Of a stretch of DNA of 64,000 bases, positions 50,330 through 57,700 are shown piece after piece. Numbering within the stretch: the stretch's first letter is position 1; every line of letters starts with the position of its first letter. The notes beneath the pieces were generated by a model. The model did no database searches. It saw only the letters and a list, made by a program, of their open reading frames with translations, and was not told the origin of the DNA. Made by a program: the position numbers and the translations under genes. The DNA is from Methanomassiliicoccus sp. UBA6 (GTDB lineage Archaea > Thermoplasmatota > Thermoplasmata > Methanomassiliicoccales > Methanomassiliicoccaceae), in assembly GCA_002508545.1 (NCBI GenBank), contig DAVH01000062.1:1-64000 (forward strand), read 5' to 3'.

Positions 50330-51115
50330 ATGATCAGAGCAGGAGATGAGGACGGGGACCGATGGGACCGCTCCCGGCGGATCAGATGGCTGGACATGGA
50401 GCGGGTGCAGGCAGGACGCTACCTGGTCCTGGGGGCCGGCGCGCTGGGCAACGAGGCGATCAAGGACCTCGTGCTGGCCGGGGCCAGGAACATCACCCTG
50501 GTGGACATGGACCACGTGGTCCGCTCGAACCTCAACCGCTGCGTCCTGTTCCGGGAGGGGGACAGCGCCGGGAAGCGATGGAAGGCTGAGGTGGTGGCCG
50601 AGCGGGCCTCCGACCTCGACCCGGAGGTCCGAGTGCGGGCGGTGGTGGGAAGGATCGAGCAGCTCGAGGACCGCGAGTGGAAAGAGCACGACGTCGTGCT
50701 GGGCTGCCTGGACAACATCGCCGCGCGGCTCCATGCCAACGCCCACGCGTACTATCGCGGCACTCCCTACATCGACGGGGGCACCGACGGCTTCGCCGGA
50801 CGGGTGCAGGTGATCGTGCCGCCCTCCACGCCCTGCCTCCAGTGCGGCCTCAACAAGAGCCATTACAAGGTGATGGAGAAGCGGTACTCCTGCACCGGCT
50901 CGGAGATCACCTATTTCCGGCCGAGCATGGCCGCAGAGATAACCACCACCTCCATCGTCGCCGCGGTGCAGGTCAGGGAGGCACTGAAGATCGTGTGCGG
51001 CAGGAAGGACGCGGTCATCCGGAACGTCGTTCACTACAACGGCGTGAGGAACAGCTGGGACGAGCTGGAGATGTCCATCGAGCCTTCATGCCCATTGCAT
51101 GTCAGCCACTCTTGA
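50330..51115 (+). CDS. E1-like (ThiF/MoeB/UBA-type) activating enzyme of the ubiquitin-like locus
   Basis: This 261-residue protein is a Rossmann-type adenylating enzyme that should activate the C-terminus of a ubiquitin-like protein. GAGALGNE at 35-42 binds ATP; LVDMDHVVRSNLNR (57-70) matches the E1 motif DxDxVxxSNLNRQ, with the adenylation Arg, and Lys82 to Lys85 follow. GCLDNIAARLHAN matches the DNxxAR motif. C169-x2-C172 may bind zinc with Cys254. Cys188 in SCTG sits where UBA3-type E1s carry the catalytic Cys in CT, so thioester formation is plausible. Only one domain is present, unlike UBA1. It lies upstream of Ubl, E2 and JAMM on the same strand. Confidence 0.85.
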   Translation: MIRAGDEDGDRWDRSRRIRWLDMERVQAGRYLVLGAGALGNEAIKDLVLAGARNITLVDMDHVVRSNLNRCVLFREGDSAGKRWKAEVVAERASDLDPEVRVRAVVGRIEQLEDREWKEHDVVLGCLDNIAARLHANAHAYYRGTPYIDGGTDGFAGRVQVIVPPSTPCLQCGLNKSHYKVMEKRYSCTGSEITYFRPSMAAEITTTSIVAAVQVREALKIVCGRKDAVIRNVVHYNGVRNSWDELEMSIEPSCPLHVSHS

Positions 51116-51128
51116 ATTCATTCAAGAG
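51109..51128. repeat. Perfect 9-bp inverted repeat over the E1 stop codon
   Basis: CTCTTGAAT (51109-51117) and ATTCAAGAG (51120-51128) are exact reverse complements with a two-base spacer. The palindrome covers the E1 TGA. It could be a protein-binding operator or part of a transcript end; the two-base loop is too short for a clean hairpin. Confidence 0.5.
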
Positions 51129-51219
51129 CTTGCAACTAGTCTCAGCCTCGAACCCCTTACGAACTTCGGCCTCATCGCCCGCCGCTTTAGGCTAGCTGAT
51201 ATCCGGCATGACATTCGGC

Positions 51220-51233
51220 CTTTTTCTTATTTC
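51220..51233 (+). terminator. T-rich terminator after the E1-like gene
   Basis: CTTTTTCTTATTTC lies about 105 nt after the E1 stop. T-runs of this kind terminate archaeal transcription, implying that E1 is transcribed separately from the Ubl-E2-JAMM genes. Confidence 0.45.
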
Positions 51234-51278
51234 ATAAATTCATAATCGATCGGGATTATCCGCCTTCTGGCGTCCTTC

Positions 51279-51287
51279 TTTATAAAA
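51279..51287 (+). promoter_or_regulatory. TATA box upstream of the Ubl-E2-JAMM operon
   Basis: TTATAAAAT is a strong TATA box about 80-90 nt before the Ubl ATG. A second candidate, AATTTATC at about 51343-51350, lies about 20-26 nt before it and would give a leaderless message. Either would drive the three-gene operon. Confidence 0.5.
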
Positions 51288-51367
51288 TGATATTAACACA
51301 GTATCAGAATTGTTACATGAAGGCGTCATCTTTATTGACCCTAATTTATCATCGAAAATCAGATAAT

Positions 51368-51625
51368 ATGACCATCAAGGTCAAAGTTAGAAATGCCGAG
51401 ACCGGATCGACCGTGGACATGGAAATGGAGAACGAGAACACCATGAGTGAGATCGTTCAAGGCGCGGCCGGTTACTGGAAGAAGGAGGCTGGAGCATATG
51501 TTCTCCGGCGAGGAAAGAAATTGCTGCGGGGCTCCCAGACGGTGCTCGAGGTCGGACTTAAGGACGACGACGAGGTAGAGCTCATCCCAGATCCCGAAGG
51601 CGGATATCGTGCCCCTCCCTTCTGA
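51368..51625 (+). CDS. Ubiquitin-like modifier with C-terminal Gly-Gly and a six-residue tail
   Basis: The 85-residue protein has a beta-grasp pattern: two strands IKVKVRN and VDMEME, a helix MSEIVQGAAGYWKKE, strands AYVLRRG and KKLL, then TVLEVGLKDDDEVELIP, as in ubiquitin, where the region before the last strand also reads L.D...V.L. It ends with EGGYRAPPF: Gly78-Gly79 followed by six residues. A proteolytic cut after Gly79 would expose the Gly-Gly needed for E1 activation, and a JAMM protease is encoded in the same operon. The E2 gene starts inside its last 17 bases. ATG at 51368 is used; an in-frame extension to 51287 does not look like part of the fold. Confidence 0.85.
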   Translation: MTIKVKVRNAETGSTVDMEMENENTMSEIVQGAAGYWKKEAGAYVLRRGKKLLRGSQTVLEVGLKDDDEVELIPDPEGGYRAPPF

Positions 51626-52118
51626 GATACTGCTAGAAAGACTGAAGAACGAGCTGAGGGCGAGCGCAGGCTATGTGCGAGACGCTCCCGACCTCAGCGA
51701 CCCCAGTAAGCTGGCGTGGCCTATCCACATCGTCATCGAGCTGAACCGGATCCCCGCCTATTTCATGGTCCGGGGCAAGCGCAGGGTGAGGTACTCGCAT
51801 CGGTTCCGCATGACGATCAATAAGGATTATCCCTACAGCAAGCCCACGGTGACATGGCTGACCCCGATTCTCCATCCCAACATCATGGTACCGCAGGACG
51901 GAGGCCAGATATGCACCAAGCTCCTGGAGGGATGGGACTTCAACTCCACCATGATCTCGTTCATCAAGGGAGTGGAAGCTCTGTTGATCACTCCCAACCC
52001 GTCCAACCCGTTCGGCACCGACAGCTGTACGGCAGCAGCGGAGTATTACAACAAGGGCCCGAGGTACCTGCCTCCGCTTGCCAGGGTCCCCCCGCCGCGG
52101 GTGGTGAGCCGTCGGTGA
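51609..52118 (+). CDS. E2-type ubiquitin-conjugating enzyme
   Basis: The 169-residue protein is a recognisable UBC fold. IDs are the strand FRMTINKDYPYSKPTVTWLTP, the HPN motif at 89-91 (LHPNI), the catalytic Cys102 in GGQIC, and LLEGWDFNSTMISFIKGVEALLITPNPSNP, which matches the eukaryotic pattern LxxxWxPxxTIxxVLxxIxxLLxxPNPxDP. There is a small insertion of about three residues between HPN and the Cys compared with canonical E2s. The C-terminus is a Pro/Arg-rich tail. GTG at 51609 overlaps the Ubl gene by 17 nt, and its TGA overlaps the JAMM GTG, so translation is coupled. It should take the Ubl from the E1 and pass it to a target Lys. Confidence 0.9.
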   Translation: MPLPSEILLERLKNELRASAGYVRDAPDLSDPSKLAWPIHIVIELNRIPAYFMVRGKRRVRYSHRFRMTINKDYPYSKPTVTWLTPILHPNIMVPQDGGQICTKLLEGWDFNSTMISFIKGVEALLITPNPSNPFGTDSCTAAAEYYNKGPRYLPPLARVPPPRVVSRR

Positions 52119-52777
52119 GCCAACCGGTCATCGTCGGCGACCATGTGGCCGAGGTGAAGGAGCTGCCGCCGCCGGACCGGAGGAGGATAAAAGCGCACAA
52201 ATGGCTCACCGAAAAACGCATGGAGGATTACCGGGGAAGGGAGAGCAAGGGTTTTGAGCTCTACATCTCCAAGCTGGCCGAGGAGAAGATCCGTAATCAT
52301 GCCCTAGAGCACGCCTTTGAGCGCAAGGAGGTCATGGGCCTCCTGCTCGGTGGCATGTACCGGCACAACGGCCTCGAGTACGCGCTGGTGAGGGACGTGG
52401 CGACCACCGATCTCGACGCCACCGACGTCAGCGTGCGGTTCGATCCGCGGGCGTTCGAGAAGTTGTTCGCCTCTCTGGAGGAGGTCGGCTTTCGCTACGT
52501 GATCGTCGGATGGTACCATTCCCACCCCTCCTACCACTGCTTCATGTCCTCCACCGACGTGCAGACCCAGCGGTTGATGTTCAACCTTCGCGGCCACTCC
52601 GCGATCGTCATCGATCCGATCAACAAGGAGATCGAGGCGTTCTACCTGGAGGAGGGCAAGGTGCGGTCCCGTCCGTTCGCCATCTACTGGGACGAGTATC
52701 AGAGCCCCTACTACGGGACCCCGGTGCGCATGAGGGATGTCGGCCCCTCCGAGGGCGACCTCGGGGCCGGCGCATGA
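52115..52777 (+). CDS. Rpn11-like JAMM metalloprotease (deubiquitinase-like)
   Basis: The 220-residue protein contains the complete JAMM+ zinc protease motif: Glu72 (ERKEVMGLLLGG) and H135-S-H137 followed by seven residues, Ser145, two residues and Asp148 (EXnHxHx7Sx2D). GWYHSHPSYHCFMSSTDVQTQ at 132-152 resembles the insertion loop of the proteasome lid DUB Rpn11 (YHSHPGFGCWLSxVDxxTQ). Expected roles are to trim the six-residue Ubl tail and to remove Ubl from targets. The first 45 residues are charged and unlike known domains. GTG at 52115 overlaps the E2 TGA (GTGA) and has GGTGA seven bases upstream. Confidence 0.92.
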   Translation: MSQPVIVGDHVAEVKELPPPDRRRIKAHKWLTEKRMEDYRGRESKGFELYISKLAEEKIRNHALEHAFERKEVMGLLLGGMYRHNGLEYALVRDVATTDLDATDVSVRFDPRAFEKLFASLEEVGFRYVIVGWYHSHPSYHCFMSSTDVQTQRLMFNLRGHSAIVIDPINKEIEAFYLEEGKVRSRPFAIYWDEYQSPYYGTPVRMRDVGPSEGDLGAGA

Positions 52778-52781
52778 GCGC

Positions 52782-53321
52782 TCAGACCCAGATGGCGTGC
52801 CTGCGCCTCAGCGAGGCCTCGTTCTGTTCCGTCCTCTCCATGATCAGAGGGACCATGGAATCGAACATGATCAGCGCGGCGTCTTCGAAGATCGTTCCCA
52901 GGGGAGCGAGCTTCTTCTTCTGCTCGTCCTTGCTCTGACCAACCTCCAGGATGATGTTGGAAGCGTGGCCCAGCTTTGAGTTGGGGCTCGAGGTCACCGC
53001 GATCACCCGCGCCCCCACCCGGCGCACGATGTTCGCGGTCTGCACCGCCGACATCGTCTCCCCGGTGTTGGACACGATGACCACGAGGTCGCACTCGTCG
53101 ACGAAGGGTGTGGTCATGTCACCGACGAAGTGGACGTCGAAGCCCATCTGCACCAGCCGGACGGCGAACGCCTGTCCGATCAGGCCCGAGCGACCTACCC
53201 CGTAGATGAAGATCTTCTTGGCGTCCATGAACGCCTGGATGGTCTGCTCCACCGCACTGGGATCGACGTTGGCCAGTGCTTCCCTGACGTTCCTCAGGAT
53301 GTACTCCAGCGAGTCCTGCAT
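52782..53321 (-). CDS. SIS-domain sugar isomerase (6-phospho-3-hexuloisomerase-like)
   Basis: The 179-residue protein is one SIS domain with IFIYGVGRSGLIGQAFAVRL and DLVVIVSNTGETMS, and ends in a helix. Length and pattern match archaeal PHI (MJ1247/HxlB type), which interconverts 3-hexulose-6-phosphate and fructose-6-phosphate in the ribulose monophosphate pathway. HPS is not encoded next to it. ATG at 53321 is two bases after the stop of the TIM-barrel gene, so both are cotranscribed. Its end converges on the JAMM gene with a four-base gap. Confidence 0.85.
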   Translation of the reverse strand: MQDSLEYILRNVREALANVDPSAVEQTIQAFMDAKKIFIYGVGRSGLIGQAFAVRLVQMGFDVHFVGDMTTPFVDECDLVVIVSNTGETMSAVQTANIVRRVGARVIAVTSSPNSKLGHASNIILEVGQSKDEQKKKLAPLGTIFEDAALIMFDSMVPLIMERTEQNEASLRRRHAIWV

Positions 53322-53323
53322 GG

Positions 53324-54577
53324 TCACCGCTTCTTCTTGACCGCAGGGACCTGCTTGGGCGCTGGCTTGAGGGGAGCGCTCGCCTTCATCGGCGGCTTGG
53401 CCACCGAGGCCTTGGGCTTCTCGGGGACCCTGGGCGGGGCCTTCTTCTCGGCCTTGGGCTTGGGGCGGGGGAGCTCGGGCTCCTCCTCGATCTCGGGCTC
53501 CTCGCCGAGGCCTTCGTACTCGACCTCTTCCTCCTCGTCCTCGTCCCTCTCCTTCCCGTTCTTCTTGACCTTGCTTTCCTTGGCCACCCGCTTGGTCAGC
53601 ACCCGCTCGTAGATGACCTTCATATACATGGCGTCGTGCTCGAGCAGCGGGGAGGACGAGATGATCGTGATGTTGGGGTTCTCTTCCGCGAGGTAGTCGG
53701 CCAGGGGCTCGAACTTCAGGTCCCCTTTCTTGATGGGGGTGATCCTTCTCTCGTTCCCGCCCTCGTGCTCCACCCCCGAGAAGTGGGTGTAGAAGTGGCC
53801 GTCGACGTAATCGCGGACCTTGTCCAGCAGGGCCCCGAAGTCCGAAGGCTCTCTCAGGGAGCCGTTCTCGCGGGCGTGGGCGTGGGCGAAGTTGATCACC
53901 GGTACGGTGCCCTTGATCTGGTCGCACATCTCCAGGACCTCGTCCAGGGAGCCGAACACCTCCTGCCGGCCGCTGGTCTCGAAGCCCAGCAGCGGCTTGA
54001 TCTTGTTATCCTCCCACCATTCCATGATGGAAGCGATGTTCTCGGTGATGTTCTTCTTGGCCTGCTTCTTGGTCTTGTCCGGCGCGAGCCCCAGGTGGGT
54101 GACCACCAGGTTGCCGTCCATCTGATCGGTCATGATCCCTGCCCAGCGGATGTTGTCCATGCACCGCGCGGTGAGCTCGGAGTTGCTGGCGAGGTCCATG
54201 TAGTAGGGAGTGTGCATTGACAGCTGGACATCCATCTCCTTGCCCATCTGGCCGAGCTCGCGGAGCTCGATGAAGTTCTGGGCTAGCCCGGAGGCCAGGG
54301 TGATGAGGGCGTCGTCCTCCCGGATCTTCTCGGTGGGCTTGGTGATGCGGACCTCCTTCTTGTTCTTCACCCGCACGATCTCCATGATCAGGTCGCTCTC
54401 CACCTCCAACGGCGAGAGGCCGACCTCCTCCTCGTCCGGAAAACGATCGAAGACGTTTACCCTTACCATCTGGACCTCCATGGCGTTGAGACCGAGGCCG
54501 TGAACGTCCTCGATGCCGTCCCGGAGGGTCCTGCCCTTACAGGAGAGTGGTATGCCTGCTGGACCGAATCGAATCAT
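53324..54577 (-). CDS. Endonuclease IV/sugar isomerase-like TIM-barrel protein with long charged tail
   Basis: The 417-residue protein has an AP endonuclease 2 (xylose isomerase-like) TIM barrel in the first 300 residues: RFGPAGIP at the start, QLSMHTPYYMDLA, VVTHLGLA, LLGFETSG, NFAHAHARENG and HFYTHFSGVEHE provide the His, Glu and Asp ligands of the metal site. It resembles archaeal Nfo-like proteins. The last 110 residues are disordered: a Glu-rich part, then a Lys/Pro/Ala-rich part ending in KKKR. Whether the enzyme cuts AP sites or isomerises a sugar is unresolved. It leads the operon with the SIS protein. A TATA box lies at about 54636-54643. Confidence 0.75.
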   Translation of the reverse strand: MIRFGPAGIPLSCKGRTLRDGIEDVHGLGLNAMEVQMVRVNVFDRFPDEEEVGLSPLEVESDLIMEIVRVKNKKEVRITKPTEKIREDDALITLASGLAQNFIELRELGQMGKEMDVQLSMHTPYYMDLASNSELTARCMDNIRWAGIMTDQMDGNLVVTHLGLAPDKTKKQAKKNITENIASIMEWWEDNKIKPLLGFETSGRQEVFGSLDEVLEMCDQIKGTVPVINFAHAHARENGSLREPSDFGALLDKVRDYVDGHFYTHFSGVEHEGGNERRITPIKKGDLKFEPLADYLAEENPNITIISSSPLLEHDAMYMKVIYERVLTKRVAKESKVKKNGKERDEDEEEEVEYEGLGEEPEIEEEPELPRPKPKAEKKAPPRVPEKPKASVAKPPMKASAPLKPAPKQVPAVKKKR

Positions 54578-54635
54578 GATGACACCAATACGCCGAAGTT
54601 TCCCCTAAAGATTTACTGATTATGAAGGTTGGTAT

Positions 54636-54643
54636 ATATAATT
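54636..54643. promoter_or_regulatory. TATATA-type promoter between the TIM-barrel gene and the helicase
   Basis: TATATAAT is centred about 60 nt upstream of the TIM-barrel ATG on the minus strand. It also reads as a TATA box for the helicase on the plus strand; another, ATATAATAA, lies at about 54680-54688. The two divergent genes probably share this region. Confidence 0.45.
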
Positions 54644-54762
54644 GCTGTTGGCAGCGATTGCCCTCTGGAAGTCCTCTGGATATAATAACCTTGTCATTCC
54701 AGGTGAGAGGAACCGGGACCAAATCCTTTTGACTTCGCAGGGCTTCACCCGCCACGGTTGGG

Positions 54763-57700
54763 ATGAGCATTCTGTCAGTGGACCCTGTAGAGATGCGTAT
54801 CGAGAGATGGAGGAAGAACCTTGTGGACACCAGCCTCCGCAATAGGCTGTTGGATGTCAAGGAGAGCCGCCTGGGATGCCTCCGGCTGACCAGTCCCTCC
54901 CCGCAGGACATCTACCGCACCCTGGTGGAGGCGAAAGGCTGCTTCGACGTCGAGATCGGTCCCAACGGCTCGGCATCCTTCTCGCGCCGCGATGCTGGCC
55001 CTGTCCATCCTGGCGAGAGGGCCAAGAGCGATCGGTCCCTGATGCTCATGCGCACCAAGGCCAGGGAGGCCATGCGCGAGCAGGGCGTGAACATACTGTT
55101 CCTCACCCTCGGCGTCCTGGAGTGGTCCGGTGAAGGGACCCAGGGGCTGAAGGTCCGCTCGCCCCTGATCCTCATCCCGGTGGAGCTGACCCGCTCCAGC
55201 CCGCTCGATTCCTACACCCTCAAGGCCGCCGGGGAACCGACCGGCAATCCCACCCTCGCCCACAAGCTGAGGTCGGAGATGGCCCTCGCCCTTCCGCCGC
55301 TGCCGGAGGGCGCCCTGGACGTCGCGGGGTACCTGGACAGCGTCTCCAGGGCGTTCCAGCGCCTCGGCTGGGAGGTCAGCGGTACCTCGTACCTCGGCCT
55401 GTTCAAGTTCCCCAAGATGTGCATGTACGATGAGCTGGGGCAGCACCGGGCGGCCATCGCCGCCCACCCGGTGGTCAGGGCCCTGGCGGGAGAGATGCTC
55501 GAGCAAACGGCCGGCGAGGCCGCGGAGGACCGCGAGAGCTACCAGGTGCTGGACGCCGACTCGAGCCAGCAGGAGGCCGTCTCCCTCGCGCTGAGCGGAG
55601 CGAGCTTCGTGCTCCAGGGGCCGCCGGGCACTGGGAAGAGCCAGACCATCACCAACATCATCGCCGAGACCATCTCCAGGGGGCGCACGGTGCTCTTCGT
55701 GTCCGAGAAGCTCGCCGCCCTGGACGTGGTGAAGAACCGGCTCGACGCCCGGGGCCTGGGCGATTACTGCCTTGAGCTTCACGATCCTGACGCCAGCCGG
55801 CAGGCGGTTATGGACGAGCTCTCCCGGTGCATCTCCGTCCCGCCCCGGTCGGAGCCGCTGACCCCGGAGCAGGAGGAGCTCGAACGCGCCCGCGCAGAGC
55901 TGGACGGTTACGCCGCCGCCCTCCACTGCAAGAGGGACGGCCTGGGCATATCCTTCTACGAGCTGCTGTCCCAGCTTACCACGCTGCGCTCCGCTCCCGA
56001 CCTGCCCATCGGGTTCCCCAACCTCGAGCGCTTGGGATGGAGGGACCTCGGACCGCTGCATCCCCTGGTGCGGGACATGGAGAGGTACGCGCCCATACTG
56101 GCGAGCGGGACCGAGCACCCCTGGTCCGACTGCCTGGTCGACTCCTGGAAGCTCAGCTCGCAGACCGATATCGTCCACCGGCTGTCCGCCCTCAAGATGG
56201 CCATATCCCGCTTGAGGGAGGCGGCGGAGCAGTTCTGCGGCTCCCTGGACCTCGAGGTCCCCGGCAGCCTGAGAGGGGTGAACGATCTGATCGCGCACCT
56301 TCGCGCCGTGATCCTGACCTCCTATCCAGAGGAGAACTGGCTGGCCTCCGATCCCACCCCTCTGCTCAAGCTCCTCGCCGACTCCCGGTCCGCCTACCAG
56401 GAGCTGGGCGACCGCATGGCCTGGCTCAGGCAGAAGTACCGCGAGGACGTCCTCGCCCTCGACCTGCATTCGATGCAGAAGCGCTTCGATGTCGATCACC
56501 AGAGCGCCTTCAAGCGGCTGTTCAGCATGAGCTACCGGCGGGACATGGGAACGCTGCGCAGCCTGAACCGGGGGGACCGGAAGCTGACCTTCGATGTTGC
56601 CAAGGAGGAGCTGAACGAGATCCTCCAGATCTCGGACCTGGTCACCGGCCTGCACGCGCTGGAGACGGAGTGCGGGGCGCGGCTCGGAAAGCACTTCCAG
56701 GGAGAGAACACCGACTGGGAGAAGGTGCACTCGGCGATAGCCTGGACGAAGGATTACTACGACCAGTACGGCACCCCGCGGTCCCCCGGGATCGTGCACC
56801 TCCTGTGCTCCGGCCCCGACGCCCTGGTGGGCCTGAAGACCAAGCTGGACGAGCTCCAGGATGTGGCCATGCGCATGGAGAGCGCGGTGTCCGCGGTCGG
56901 CGAGCGGTTCATCCTGACCAGGCTGGCCGCCGGACGGACGGTCCACGAGATCCCCTTCGATGAGCTGACCGCCTGGGCCCAGTCGCATATGGACTCGATA
57001 TCCAGGTTCCAGGAGTGGGCCGAGACCAGCCGGGTGCGGAGGGAGGCCAACGAGAAGGGTCTCGGGGACCTGCTGACCCTGGCCACCCAGGGCGCCCTGC
57101 CGAGCCAGGGGCTGTGGGACGGGGTGCGCAAGCGCTACCTCCTGCTGTGGCATGACCTCCTGCTCTCCCGCGACCGCCGGCTCCGGGACTTCGACCACGA
57201 GGCCCACGAGCGGACCGTAGCCCGGTTCGCGGAACTGGACCGCCGAAGCATCGACCACGCGGCTGCCCGGGCACGGGCGGTCCTCGACGCCCGCAGGGCG
57301 GGCATGTGCGATCTCTCCTCGCCGGAGATGGGAAGCGCGCTATGGGTGCTGAAGCACGAGGTGAGCCGCAGGAAGAACCTCCGGCCCATAAGGGAGCTGT
57401 TCTCCCAGGCCTCGGAGCCCATCCAGGCCCTCAAGCCCTGCCTGCTGATGAGTCCCCTGTCGGTCTCCACCTTCCTCGATCCCCTCAAGGTCAAGTTCGA
57501 CCTGGTCATCTTCGACGAGGCGTCGCAGGTCCGTCCGGAGGACGCCATCGGTTCGATCATGAGAGCAAGGCAGGTCATCGTGGTCGGCGACAACAAGCAG
57601 CTGCCCCCGACCGACTTCTTCCGCGAGGTCAATGACGAGGAGGAGGACTTTCCCGACCTCGAGAGCATCCTCGACGAGTGCTCCTCGTCCATGCCCCAGC

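Noticed and set aside
51287..51367. In-frame upstream extension of the Ubl (27 extra residues)
   Set aside because: The extra sequence contains Cys- and Tyr-rich stretches that do not fit a beta-grasp start, and the TATA elements fit the ATG at 51368.
54775..57258. Open frame of about 827 codons antisense to the helicase
   Set aside because: Same shadow composition (Val/Gln/Arg/Gly/Leu-rich, no motif), while the sense frame has all helicase motifs.
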